In this document: in pieces, positions 44,893 through 53,457 of the stretch | How positions within the stretch are numbered: the first letter of the stretch is position 1 | Layout: the number at the start of each line of letters is the position of its first letter | NCBI RefSeq assembly: GCF_019247635.1 | Contig: NZ_JAFBAR010000053.1 | Span: 1-58,106 of the forward strand | DNA: 58,106 nt | Reading direction: 5' to 3' | DNA from: Mycobacterium sp. | Lineage (GTDB): Bacteria; Actinomycetota; Actinomycetes; Mycobacteriales; Mycobacteriaceae | The notes under the pieces: generated by a model | Told to the model about the DNA's origin: nothing | The model's database searches: none | The model's input: the letters and a program-made list of their open reading frames with translations, nothing else | Program-made: the position numbers and the translations under genes

Positions 44893-45276
44893 TCACTCTT
44901 CGACAGTGACCGGGATCGGCTGGTAGCGAGTCTTACCATTCGTTTCGGGCGGCGTGTCCCCGTTGCTGGGACCGCCGCCGGGTGGGCCGTCGGGCGGTTG
45001 ATCGGCTGAACGGTTGATGTCGTCGACCATCGCGCGGATCACGTCCAGCAGGGCCACGCTGTGGTCGGCGATGATGGTTACCAACGGATGCTGTTCGCCC
45101 GTCACCACAGCGGCCAGCGCACACACCGGACACCACACCTGCTGGCACTTGCCGGTGCCGACGCCCGCGCCGGATGCCAACATGGCCGCCGATCGCACCG
45201 CGGGATCGATCCCGCTCAGGATCGCCTGGGCGAGCCTGCGCAACTCGGTACCAATATCGGGATGTGCCCCACTCAC
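44893..45276 (-). CDS. Small conserved protein with Cys motif (Rv2183c-like)
   Basis: The product has about 127 residues. It has a helical N-terminal half with KCQQVWCPVCALAAV (CxxxxCxxC pattern), which could bind a metal, then a helix and a Pro/Gly/Asn-rich tail. GTG 45276 overlaps the stop of the ATPase gene as GTGA and so is preferred over GTG 45285. No known family function. Being translationally coupled to the ATPase, it may be a partner or adaptor; this is inference from gene order. Confidence 0.8.
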   Translation of the reverse strand: MSGAHPDIGTELRRLAQAILSGIDPAVRSAAMLASGAGVGTGKCQQVWCPVCALAAVVTGEQHPLVTIIADHSVALLDVIRAMVDDINRSADQPPDGPPGGGPSNGDTPPETNGKTRYQPIPVTVEE

Positions 45277-46544
45277 TTTGGCCACACCTCCGGATCTGGT
45301 CTGAAACGAACTGTTAGTTCACTACCCCGCAGATTTGCGTCTAACACTGTGCATCGCCGCAGCACGGACGCCAACCGGACCCTGCGCCGCATGCCGCCGG
45401 CGCCGATGATCAGGTCGTCGTCGACCCGACCGAGCGTCAACGTCCCGGGATCGACCTGGAGCAACGCTAGCCGCAGACGATATACCGACTCCAGCCCGGA
45501 CCCGGATTCCCGGTCCACGATAGGGCGCAGTGGGCCGGGAGGCGCCGCGCCGCGGCGACGACGGGCGCTGTCGAGCAATTCGCCCAGCGCCTTGGGGCCG
45601 ATGGGCTCGCCGGCCATGTGCGGCGTCATGACCAGCTCAATGTCACCGATGGCGGCGTCGAGTTCGTCAAGGACGGCTCGTTGCTCGGAGATCCGCTCGG
45701 CATACCAGTAGAAGGCTGGGTGGTCGGGCAGGTTGTGGTACTCGTACGACTCGTCTCGCACCAGGACCTGATTGACGATCAGTTCCTCGACGCGCACGCC
45801 CATCAGCGCCAGAGAACCAAGCGTGCGCACTGCCTCGGCCGCGACCACCCGCTCGGGGGTTAACACCAGGTGCGCGGTCACCCGGGCAGCGTCGGTGAGC
45901 ACGGCGCTGAGCGCACCGACACTGTCGCTGACTCGCTCCAGCAGCTCCACCACCGCCCCCGACCGGGAATCGTCGGCGGCGACGGAAAGCCTGCGATGCC
46001 GCGGCCAGGCCCGTTCCACGTACAGCCCGAAGGTGGCCGGCAGGGTCAGCATCCGCAACGCATCCGCGGTCGACGCGCAGTCCACCACGATGCGATCCCA
46101 CCGCCCGGCGGCCGCGAGTTCGCCGACCGCATGCAGCCCGAGCACTTCCTGGACACCGGGCAGCGCCGAAAGTTCTTCGGGCGCAATGATGCTCAACTCG
46201 GAGTTGGGAAATTGCCGATCCAGAGTGTCGACGACCTCACGCCACCGATCCTCCAGCAGGGCCAGGGTGTCCAACGCGAGCGCATCGAGAAAGCCACCGC
46301 CGGTGTCCGGGTCATCGGCCAGCACGCGAACGGGATCACCCCCGCCTGTCGGCGGCACCGCGATGCCCAGCACGTCGCCTAACGAATGCGCCTGGTCGGT
46401 GGAGACCACCAACACCCGCTGACCCGCACTGGCATCACAGACCGCGGTCGCCGACGCCAGGGTGGATTTTCCTACCCCGCCCTTACCGACGAAGAGACTG
46501 ATCCGGGCCGGGGCGGATGCCAGGAATTCACTGGAATCACTCAG
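45273..46544 (-). CDS. GET3/ArsA-like P-loop ATPase (Rv2184c-like), probable CTG start
   Basis: The product has about 423 residues if started at CTG 46544. The frame reads LSDSSEFLASAPARISLFV and then the deviant Walker A motif GKGGVGKST, followed by VVSTDQAHSLGDVLG (switch I region) and IVVDCASTADALRML (Walker B-like). These are the features of the ArsA/GET3/MinD class. The first ATG, GTG or TTG in frame is GTG 46415, which would remove the whole P-loop, so translation must begin upstream. CTG 46544 overlaps the previous gene's stop (CTGA), giving re-initiation. Role unknown; GET3-like proteins move membrane clients. Confidence 0.82.
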   Translation of the reverse strand: MSDSSEFLASAPARISLFVGKGGVGKSTLASATAVCDASAGQRVLVVSTDQAHSLGDVLGIAVPPTGGGDPVRVLADDPDTGGGFLDALALDTLALLEDRWREVVDTLDRQFPNSELSIIAPEELSALPGVQEVLGLHAVGELAAAGRWDRIVVDCASTADALRMLTLPATFGLYVERAWPRHRRLSVAADDSRSGAVVELLERVSDSVGALSAVLTDAARVTAHLVLTPERVVAAEAVRTLGSLALMGVRVEELIVNQVLVRDESYEYHNLPDHPAFYWYAERISEQRAVLDELDAAIGDIELVMTPHMAGEPIGPKALGELLDSARRRRGAAPPGPLRPIVDRESGSGLESVYRLRLALLQVDPGTLTLGRVDDDLIIGAGGMRRRVRLASVLRRCTVLDANLRGSELTVRFRPDPEVWPK

Positions 46545-46975
46545 CCCTCGACTCGTTTCTTCAGATCCTTTAAAGCAGTGTCGGTCAACCTGCGCTCAGC
46601 CTTACGTTTGAGCAAACCGAGCATCGGGACGGCCAGGTCGACTGCCAGTTCGTAAGTGACTTCGGTGCCAGAGCCCTTGGGCGCCAAGCGATATGTGCCG
46701 TTAAGCGAGCGCAGCAGCGAGCTGGAAACCAGCGTCCAAGACAGCGACTTGTGGTCTTCTGGCCACACGTAGGACATGACCAAGGTGTCCTTGAGGACGC
46801 CGGCGTCCATCACAAACCGCACGACTTTCGGATAGCCGTCGTCGCCTGTTTGCTGCACTTCGGCTTCCTTGTATTCCGATATCCAATCCGGGTAGGAGTC
46901 GATATCCGCGATCACTTCCAACACCGTCGCCGGATCGGCATCGATGTAGATCGTCTGCGTCGTCTTCTCAGCCAC
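46541..46975 (-). CDS. SRPBCC/START-like lipid-binding protein (Rv2185c-like)
   Basis: The product has 144 residues. It starts VAEKTTQTIYIDADPATVLEVIADI, and then SYPDWISEYKEAEV, the standard helix-grip opening of the polyketide cyclase/START-like family, and ends with a long C-terminal helix (TALKDLKKRVEG). Such proteins hold a hydrophobic ligand in a cavity; no catalytic residues can be assigned. GTG 46975 is chosen to fit the domain start. Its stop overlaps the ATPase CTG by four bases. A second member of the family is encoded just upstream. Confidence 0.87.
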   Translation of the reverse strand: MAEKTTQTIYIDADPATVLEVIADIDSYPDWISEYKEAEVQQTGDDGYPKVVRFVMDAGVLKDTLVMSYVWPEDHKSLSWTLVSSSLLRSLNGTYRLAPKGSGTEVTYELAVDLAVPMLGLLKRKAERRLTDTALKDLKKRVEG

Positions 46976-47096
46976 CTGGCTTATCCCTCTCCCTTGCAAG
47001 CGGGCCCCACTCCCCCTGCAAGCGGGTCGACCCCGGCTCCTGCGGGAGCGCCCGGCCTCCCGGCAGAAACGGTACTCGTACCAAACCTTGACCCGG

Positions 47097-47495
47097 TTAA
47101 ACTACCGGAGAAACTCCGACCGGGCGGGACCGTTCCAGGGTCGTTTTCAGTTCGAAGGCCATTTTTTTACCCGCAACCCGTCGCCGGTGCGTCATTTTGG
47201 CCAGGTTCATCTTTGCCAGCTGCCAGGCGGCTGCTCCGGTCGGCTCGGCGTGCAGAAAATAGTGCAGGACCACCCCGTCCAAGCCGTCCTGCACGGGTTC
47301 CAGCCAGACCTCCATGGTGCCGGTCAGCGCGCCGGTCACCGTCCACCTGATCCCCTTTTCGGCGCGATCCTCCACGACCTTCAGATGCAGATCGGGCCAC
47401 CAGCGGCGCCAGCTGGACCGGTCGGCGACGGCGGCGCCGACGCGTGCGCCAGCGGCGGCGACGTACGTCTCGTCGGCGACCTGGATGCTGTTCAT
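47097..47495 (-). CDS. SRPBCC/START-like protein (Rv2186c-like)
   Basis: The product has 132 residues. MNSIQVADETYVAAAGARV is followed by the beta-rich core WWPDLHLKVVEDRAEKGIRW and a C-terminal helix with KMTHRRRVAGKKMAFELK. This fits a small helix-grip lipid-binding fold, with a much more basic C-terminus than its neighbour. It starts the minus-strand set (two START-like proteins, ATPase, small Cys protein, PlsC). The 121 bp to the next gene leaves room for a separate promoter. A 289-bp gap upstream separates it from divergent fadD15 and should contain both promoters. Confidence 0.83.
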   Translation of the reverse strand: MNSIQVADETYVAAAGARVGAAVADRSSWRRWWPDLHLKVVEDRAEKGIRWTVTGALTGTMEVWLEPVQDGLDGVVLHYFLHAEPTGAAAWQLAKMNLAKMTHRRRVAGKKMAFELKTTLERSRPVGVSPVV

Positions 47496-47784
47496 CGCCA
47501 CAGCTTCACATACCCGCCTGGATACGTATCTGCGAGGCCAACTTTCGCTACCGTCGTCGAAGGGGCGACCACCGTCCGTCGGAGCCGGTATCTCACTACG
47601 CCGATTGTCGGCCTCCGGCTGAGACATACCTTCGAGACTCTCGTATGCATTCGGGATTCGGATCCGGGCCGCCCGCCTCCAGGTACCGAGCCGCTGACCC
47701 GCAGGACCGTCTCCGTGCTGGAGAAATACGCACATTAGGCTGGTTTGCAGCAACCCTCTCACTAGGTCAAGCGAGGTCAAAGAA

Positions 47785-49590
47785 GTGCGCCAGTACAGTG
47801 TTCCCGCCCGCTTTTCCGTCAACGAGCACGACAACGTCGCCGCCGCCGTTTTCGAGCACGAGCGCAATTGCCCCGACTTCGTGATCTACCAGCGCCAGAT
47901 CGACGGCGAGTGGACTGACGTCACGTGCGCCGAGGCGGCAGGCCAAATCCGTTCTGCGGCACTGGGTCTGATTGCGATGGGGGTGCAGGCCGGTGACCGG
48001 GTGGCCATCTTCTCGGCGACCTGTTACGAGTGGGCGATCCTCGACCTGGCGATCCTGTCCGTGGGTGCGGTCACCGTGCCGATCTACGAGACCTCGTCGG
48101 CCGAGCAGGTGCGCTGGGTGCTACAGAACTCCGAAGCCGTGTTGGCGTGCGCGGAGACCGATGCCCACGCGGCGATGGTCACGGAGCTCACCGGCGAACT
48201 GCCCGCGCTGCGCCGGGTGCTGCACATCAATGGCGCGGGGCCCAAGGCGCTCGACCAGCTCGCCGAGCAGGGCGCGTCGGTCGACGAGAGCGAGTTGACG
48301 GCCCGGCTCGACGCGCTGCGTGCTGATGACCCGGCGACCCTGATCTATACCTCGGGCACCACGGGTCGGCCCAAGGGCTGCCAGCTCACACACTCCAACC
48401 TGCTGCACGAGATCCGGGGCACGCAGGAGTGCCTGCCGACGCTGCTGGGCGAGGGCCAGCGGCTGCTGGTGTTCCTGCCGTTGGCCCACGTGCTGGCCCG
48501 GGCCCTGACGTTGTCCGCATACGCCTGCAAGGTGACGGTCGGGTTTACCAGCGACATCAAGAACCTGCTGCCGATGCTCGCGGTGTTCAAACCGACGGTG
48601 GTGGTGTCGGTGCCACGGATTTTCGAAAAGGTGTACAACACCGCCGAGCAGAACGCCTCCAACGACGGCAAAGGCCCGGTCTTCAAGACCGCCGTGCAGA
48701 CCGCCGTCGACTGGAGCCGGGCCCACGATGACGGTGGCCGTCCCGGGCTGCTGTTGCGCGCAAAGCATGCCGTGTTCGACCGACTGGTGTACCAGAAGCT
48801 GCGGGCGGCCCTGGGGGGCGATTGCCATGCGGCCGTCTCGGGCGGCGCGCCGCTGGGCGCACGGCTGGGCCACTTCTTCCGCGGCGCCGGGGTGACCATC
48901 TACGAGGGCTACGGGCTGACCGAGACCAGCGCCGCCGTCACCGTCAACCAGATCAAAGCGCTGAAGATCGGGACCGTCGGAAAGCTGGTGCCGGGCAACG
49001 GCTTACGTATCGCCGACGATAAAGAGCTGTTGGTACGCGGGGGCGTGGTGTTCGGCGGCTATTGGCACAACGAGCAGGCCACAGAGGAGGCCTTCACCGA
49101 CGGCTGGTTCAGGACCGGCGATCTCGGCTCGGTCGACGAGGACGGCTTCTTGACGATCACGGGCCGCAAAAAGGAGTTGATCGTCACCGCGGGCGGCAAA
49201 AACGTCGCACCCGCCGTCCTGGAGGACCAGTTGCGCTCGCACCCACTGATCAGCCAAGCGATGGTCGTCGGGGATGCCAAACCGTTTATCGGCGCGCTAA
49301 TCACCATCGACCCTGAGGCATTTGACGGCTGGAAGCAGCGCAACCACAAGGGCACCGACGCGTCGGTGGGTGACCTGGCCACCGACCCCGACCTGGTCGC
49401 CGAGGTAGACGCGGCGGTCAAGCAGGCAAATCAGCAGGTGTCACATGCGGAGTCGATCCGCAAGTTCCGCATCCTGCCGGTCGACTTCACCGAGGACACC
49501 GGTGAGCTGACGCCGACCATGAAGGTCAAGCGCAACGTGGTGGCCGAGAAATTCGCCGCCGACATCGAGGCGATCTACGAAAAAGACTGA
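47785..49590 (+). CDS. fadD15: FadD15, long-chain acyl-CoA synthetase
   Basis: The product has 601 residues. It activates long-chain fatty acids to acyl-CoA through an acyl-adenylate. The P-loop-like motif [20 protein letters not shown] lies near 190-210, with [22 protein letters not shown] and [16 protein letters not shown] also present, and the catalytic lysine region [11 protein letters not shown] near the C-terminus. All motifs are intact. The GTG start ([20 protein letters not shown]) matches the mycobacterial FadD15 N-terminus. It lies between lipid-handling and PIM genes and converges on pimB with 27 bp between stops. Confidence 0.95.
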   Translation: MRQYSVPARFSVNEHDNVAAAVFEHERNCPDFVIYQRQIDGEWTDVTCAEAAGQIRSAALGLIAMGVQAGDRVAIFSATCYEWAILDLAILSVGAVTVPIYETSSAEQVRWVLQNSEAVLACAETDAHAAMVTELTGELPALRRVLHINGAGPKALDQLAEQGASVDESELTARLDALRADDPATLIYTSGTTGRPKGCQLTHSNLLHEIRGTQECLPTLLGEGQRLLVFLPLAHVLARALTLSAYACKVTVGFTSDIKNLLPMLAVFKPTVVVSVPRIFEKVYNTAEQNASNDGKGPVFKTAVQTAVDWSRAHDDGGRPGLLLRAKHAVFDRLVYQKLRAALGGDCHAAVSGGAPLGARLGHFFRGAGVTIYEGYGLTETSAAVTVNQIKALKIGTVGKLVPGNGLRIADDKELLVRGGVVFGGYWHNEQATEEAFTDGWFRTGDLGSVDEDGFLTITGRKKELIVTAGGKNVAPAVLEDQLRSHPLISQAMVVGDAKPFIGALITIDPEAFDGWKQRNHKGTDASVGDLATDPDLVAEVDAAVKQANQQVSHAESIRKFRILPVDFTEDTGELTPTMKVKRNVVAEKFAADIEAIYEKD

Positions 49591-49617
49591 CCTTAAGAGT
49601 TTCCGGTCGGCATCGGG

Positions 49618-50751
49618 CTAAGCGCGCAGCAGGTCGCCCAGCCGCGCTGTTAGCGTGTCCCAGCGCCATTGGGAGGTCACCCACTCCCGGCCGGCGGCGC
49701 CCATCGCGGCGGCCCGGTCGCGGTCGGACAGCAATTGGGTGACGGCGTCGGCGATCTGGTCCACCGAGCGACCGTCGACCACCAACCCAGTCTTGTTGTG
49801 CTGCACCGTCTCCGGGGCGCCGCCTGAGCGGCCGGCGATCACCGGCACACCGGTGGCCGAGGCTTCCAGGAAGACGATCCCCAGGCCCTCGAGGTCCATT
49901 CCCGCGCCGCGGGTGCGGCAGGGCATGGCGAACACGTCGGCCAACGCATGGTGGGCGGGCAGTTCATCGCCCGGCACGCCGCCGGTGAACGTCACGTCGC
50001 CGGCCACACCACACTCGCCGGCCAGCTTGTGCAGCGCGTCCGAATACGGACCACCGCCGACTATCACCAGTGCCGCGCCGTCGACGCGCCGCCGGATCGA
50101 CGGCATCGCCCGGACCAGCATGTCCTGCCCTTTACGCGGCACCAGCCGGGACAGGCACACCACGGTGGGCCGCGCGCCCAGGCCGTAGCGCGTACGCAGC
50201 TCGTCACGGGCCGCCGGATCCGGGCGGAACCGATGGCTATCCACCCCGGGCGGCAGATGTTCCAGTGCCGCGCCGGGTCCGAAGGCCGGTGCGAACCGGG
50301 ACCGCGTGTAGTTGCTCACGAAGGTCACCACGTCGGTGTTGTCGCCGATGCTTCGCAGCACCGACCGCGCGATGGGCAGCATCGACCAGCCCACCTCGTG
50401 TCCGTGCGTGCTGGCCAGCACCCGTTTGGCGCCGGCCTGCCTGGCACGCGGCGCCAGCAACGCTAACGGCGCCGCCGCGCCGAACCAGACGGTATCGACG
50501 CGGTGCTCGGCGATCATCCGGCGCATTCGGTTATCGACGGCGGGGACGGGCAGCATCAGCGTGCCGGGATGCCGCACCACCGGGTAGCTGACGGCCTCGT
50601 CGAAGGCGTCGGCGCCCTTCCATTGCGGCGCGTACACCGTCACGGTGTGCTCACCGCCGTCCACCAGCCGGCCGACGAAATCGCCCAGGTAGGACTGGAT
50701 GCCGCCGCGTCGGGGCGGAAAGTCGTTGGTTACCAGCAGGACCCGACTCAC
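49618..50751 (-). CDS. pimB: PimB, GDP-mannose-dependent PIM mannosyltransferase
   Basis: The product has 377 residues. It is a GT4-family cytoplasmic enzyme (PimB-prime, Rv2188c type) adding the second mannose to phosphatidylinositol mannoside on the inner membrane face. The N-domain begins MSRVLLVTNDFPPRRGGIQ (glycine loop), the donor site has VCLSRLVPRKGQDMLVRAMP, and the nucleotide/phosphate end is EGLGIVFLEASATGVPVIAG, the E-x7-E motif. The GTG start is the only sensible one. A GCGAGCAGA-type hairpin lies upstream at 50790-50849. Confidence 0.93.
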   Translation of the reverse strand: MSRVLLVTNDFPPRRGGIQSYLGDFVGRLVDGGEHTVTVYAPQWKGADAFDEAVSYPVVRHPGTLMLPVPAVDNRMRRMIAEHRVDTVWFGAAAPLALLAPRARQAGAKRVLASTHGHEVGWSMLPIARSVLRSIGDNTDVVTFVSNYTRSRFAPAFGPGAALEHLPPGVDSHRFRPDPAARDELRTRYGLGARPTVVCLSRLVPRKGQDMLVRAMPSIRRRVDGAALVIVGGGPYSDALHKLAGECGVAGDVTFTGGVPGDELPAHHALADVFAMPCRTRGAGMDLEGLGIVFLEASATGVPVIAGRSGGAPETVQHNKTGLVVDGRSVDQIADAVTQLLSDRDRAAAMGAAGREWVTSQWRWDTLTARLGDLLRA

Positions 50752-50789
50752 GTGCGTCAGGCTATCCGGTCGGACCCGCGCGTCCTTGC

Positions 50790-50849
50790 GCGAGCAGACG
50801 CAAAGTCACCCAAAACCGGCACGAAATGGGTGCTTTTGCGTCTTCTCGC
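50790..50849. terminator. Inverted repeat, probable terminator downstream of the HExxH gene
   Basis: The left arm (50790-50812, starting GCGAGCAGACGCAAA) and right arm (50827-50849, ending TTTTGCGTCTTCTCGC) pair at 20 of 23 positions around a 14-base loop. It lies 9 bp after the stop of the minus-strand peptidase-like gene and before pimB. Third member of the hairpin family noted in this window. Confidence 0.7.
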
Positions 50850-50857
50850 GGCAACAG

Positions 50858-51658
50858 TTACCCCGCCATCCAGCGCTTCCACCCCGCGAGCAGGCCGGCC
50901 GAATCGATGCCCAGCGTGCCACGCGCCGCGGTCAGCCAGTCGGTGTGCCCGACACCGCATGCGGCGCGATAGAACGCACGCAACTTGGCTGCCCCATAGG
51001 TGTCGGCGACGAAGCGGACGAACCACCACGCACGGTCGTACGCCAGCGACCGCTGCGACCCGGGAGTGTCCAGGTCGGTGTCCGACGGCAATTGCCGTGC
51101 CGCCCCTACCGCGTCGGCAGGCAGCGCCGTGCTAGGCCGGGCCACGAAGTCGGCGACGCCTTCGGTAAGCCAGCGCGGTGCATCCAGGGCGGTGTCGGCG
51201 CGCGCGGCGTAATGAAAAAGCTCGTGTGTCAACACAATTCGCAGCGCTGAGTCACTCATGCGGGCTGCACCTGGCGCGAAGACGATCCGCTCCCCCAGCA
51301 CCACCCGGTGTGCGGTGTCGATGCGGTCGACGACGGTCACGGCCGCGATATCGGCCCACTGCGCCGCCGATCCTCCGCCGGCAGCTGCACGAAACTGATC
51401 GTCAGATCCCGCGGCGACCACCGAAATAACGGGCGACCAATCGCCACCCCAGAAGGACTCAACTTTGTCGACGGCGGTGCCGATGTTCGCCGCGACGCCG
51501 GCCACCACCCGCTCGCTGCTTGGCCCACCCAGGTTGACCAGCCGTACCGTGCGATCACGCACAACCAGTGGCGTCGCGGCGACGCGAGGGTGCTGCGGAT
51601 GCGCCGCCACAGCCGCGGCCACCGTCAGCTCAACGACAAAGACACAGGCCAGCAGCAT
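50858..51658 (-). CDS. Secreted HExxH zinc metallopeptidase-like protein (Rv2189c-like)
   Basis: The product has 266 residues. An N-terminal hydrophobic stretch (LLACVFVVELTVAAAVAA) serves as signal peptide or anchor. The active-site helix VLTHELFHYAAR gives HExxH (His-Glu-x-x-His), and a second helix WLTEGVADFVA about 22 residues on supplies the third ligand Glu, the pattern of gluzincins of the peptidase MA type. It is therefore likely an exported zinc protease, although annotated homologues are usually only called hypothetical. It lies 37 bp after ripC on the same strand, suggesting a role in wall or exported-protein processing. Start codon not certain. Confidence 0.8.
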   Translation of the reverse strand: MLLACVFVVELTVAAAVAAHPQHPRVAATPLVVRDRTVRLVNLGGPSSERVVAGVAANIGTAVDKVESFWGGDWSPVISVVAAGSDDQFRAAAGGGSAAQWADIAAVTVVDRIDTAHRVVLGERIVFAPGAARMSDSALRIVLTHELFHYAARADTALDAPRWLTEGVADFVARPSTALPADAVGAARQLPSDTDLDTPGSQRSLAYDRAWWFVRFVADTYGAAKLRAFYRAACGVGHTDWLTAARGTLGIDSAGLLAGWKRWMAG

Positions 51659-51695
51659 CGTCCGCCACCGGTGAAACCGGCTGGCGTCGAGGCTG

Positions 51696-52877
51696 TCAGT
51701 AGCGGCGGGCGTCGTAGATCGGGCCGGACGAGTTCATCGGCACCACCCGCACCGGCACGCCATAGGTGGAGGAATGGATCATCATGCCGTCGCCGACGTA
51801 GATGCCGGCATGTGATGCGTCGGAATAGAAGGTCAGCACGTCACCGGGCTGCAGGTCTGACAGATCAACCGGTTGACCGCCCTGCGCCAGAGCCTGGCTC
51901 GAGTGCGGCAGCGAGATACCGGCCTGCTGGAAGGCCCACATCACCAAGCCGGAGCAGTCGAATCCACCGGGTCCGGCACCGCCCCACTGATACGGCGTAC
52001 CGATCTGGGTCAACGCCGCCTGCACGACCTGCGCACGGTCCCCGCTACCGCCCGGTGGCGCCATGAAGCCGGGCAACCCGCCGGGCGGTGGCACGAAGCC
52101 GGGCAGTCCGCCGGCGGGCGGGGCCTCTCCCGGCGCCCCGGGCAGAGCCTCACCTGGTGGCGTGCCCGGTGGCAGGCCCTCCGGCGGGGCGCCGGCCGGT
52201 GCGCCCGCGGGAACCGGCCCGGGGGCGGCGAGTGCGGTGCGCTGATCCGGCGTCAACGCCAGGTACTGCGATTTGACGACGGCGATCTGCACCTGCAACT
52301 GGCTCTGCTTGTGCTGCAGGCCGGCCGCCACCTCGGCGGCCTTGTCGGCGGCGGACTTGGCTTCGGCAGCGGACCGGGCGGACTCCTGCTCGGCCTTGGC
52401 GGCCGCTTCCTGAGCGGCCCGGAAGCTCGCCATCTGCGCGGACATCTGATGTGCCATCACCCGCTGGACGGTCAGCTTGTCGATCAGTCCCTGCGGCGAC
52501 GGCGCCGTCAGCATGGCCTGCATGCCGTCGGTCGCACCACCCATGTACGTCGCGGCGGCGAGCTTGTTGACCGCGGTCTGGAACATGGCCAGCTTCGCCT
52601 TGGCGGCGTCCACGCTGGCCTGGTCATCCCCATGCTTCTTGTCGGCCGCCTGCTGGACTGCCAGCTTCGCGTTCAAGTCCAATTGGGCGCTGTGCATCGC
52701 CTCGGTGGTCTGCTCGGCCTGGCGGGACAGCTCGTTGAGTTTTGCTATGGCGTCCTCGGCAGGATCGGCGACCACGTTCGCGGAAAGAACACCCGATAAC
52801 ACCGCGAAGCCCGCTACCGCCCCGACGAGAGAACACGTGATGAAACGCGCAACCGGATGCCTACGGTCGAACTTCAA
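51696..52877 (-). CDS. ripC: RipC-like NlpC/P60 peptidoglycan endopeptidase
   Basis: The product has 393 residues from TTG 52877. It cleaves D-Glu/meso-DAP stem peptides. A signal peptide (CSLVGAVAGFAVLSGVLSAN) leads to a helical coiled-coil region to about 225, then a Pro/Gly-rich linker with repeated PPGGLPGF units, and the C-terminal NlpC/P60 domain: Cys in GGFDCSGLVMWAF, His in DASHAGIYVGDG, then MMIHSS. The TTG has an AAGGA site 8 bases upstream and gives a normal signal peptide; the longer upstream frame would add a non-signal tail. The coiled coil probably controls activation. The name follows Rv2190c. Confidence 0.92.
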   Translation of the reverse strand: MKFDRRHPVARFITCSLVGAVAGFAVLSGVLSANVVADPAEDAIAKLNELSRQAEQTTEAMHSAQLDLNAKLAVQQAADKKHGDDQASVDAAKAKLAMFQTAVNKLAAATYMGGATDGMQAMLTAPSPQGLIDKLTVQRVMAHQMSAQMASFRAAQEAAAKAEQESARSAAEAKSAADKAAEVAAGLQHKQSQLQVQIAVVKSQYLALTPDQRTALAAPGPVPAGAPAGAPPEGLPPGTPPGEALPGAPGEAPPAGGLPGFVPPPGGLPGFMAPPGGSGDRAQVVQAALTQIGTPYQWGGAGPGGFDCSGLVMWAFQQAGISLPHSSQALAQGGQPVDLSDLQPGDVLTFYSDASHAGIYVGDGMMIHSSTYGVPVRVVPMNSSGPIYDARRY

Positions 52878-53071
52878 GATTTGCTTCCTTAAACGGCCGT
52901 GAACCGCGACAGACGCATTGCGGTCCAGCTGGGGTTTAGGTCTCAAACAGGTTACGAAACGATATCGGCGTTTGTCCAAAGCGGATCGTTAAGAAAATAG
53001 AAAGATTTCTGTCATATCTCTGTGAAACCACGAATATCCTTGCGTTCCAGGGGTTTTGGCGCACGCCGCAA

Positions 53072-53332
53072 TCAGGCTACACCAGAACTTTTGTGGCGAT
53101 GAATGGGGACAAGACGCAATCTCGGCGCCAAACCTACCTCGGCGAGCACTTCGAGCGCGGCACGCTCGTCGTGCAGGAGGGTTTCGGGCACCCCGAGTAG
53201 CACGCTGACGACACAGTCGCGACATCCCGGACCGCGCACCGCGCAGTCGTCACAATCGATCACCACCGATCCCCCGGGAGCGGGATCCGCGACGCCCTTG
53301 CTGTCGGCTCCGCTGCTGTGCGACATGGACAT
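53072..53332 (-). CDS. Small conserved Cys-rich protein
   Basis: The product has 86 residues. The middle reads [18 protein letters not shown], a CxxC-x6-CxxC arrangement suited to zinc or an iron-sulphur cluster, then [21 protein letters not shown] and [12 protein letters not shown] recognise this as a short conserved actinobacterial type without a named function. Two close ATG codons exist (53332 and 53326). It is minus-strand, upstream of ripC by about 195 bp, and divergent from the exonuclease gene, so it is likely transcribed alone. Easily missed in annotation because of its size. Confidence 0.75.
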   Translation of the reverse strand: MSMSHSSGADSKGVADPAPGGSVVIDCDDCAVRGPGCRDCVVSVLLGVPETLLHDERAALEVLAEVGLAPRLRLVPIHRHKSSGVA

Positions 53333-53457
53333 GCGGGTCAATCCTCTCTTCGTCCGGCTCGCTCGGTCGATCGGTCGCAACGCTAGCGGCAGGCGCCGAC
53401 AAGTACCCGCGGCGTGGGAACCGGTGGGTGTCGGTCCGGCTGAATAACGTCACGGCC

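Noticed and set aside
52878..53071. Possible c-di-AMP (ydaO-type) riboswitch ahead of ripC
   Set aside because: Such riboswitches precede some actinobacterial wall hydrolases, but I could not find the conserved helices or core bases here; the region is only AT-rich.
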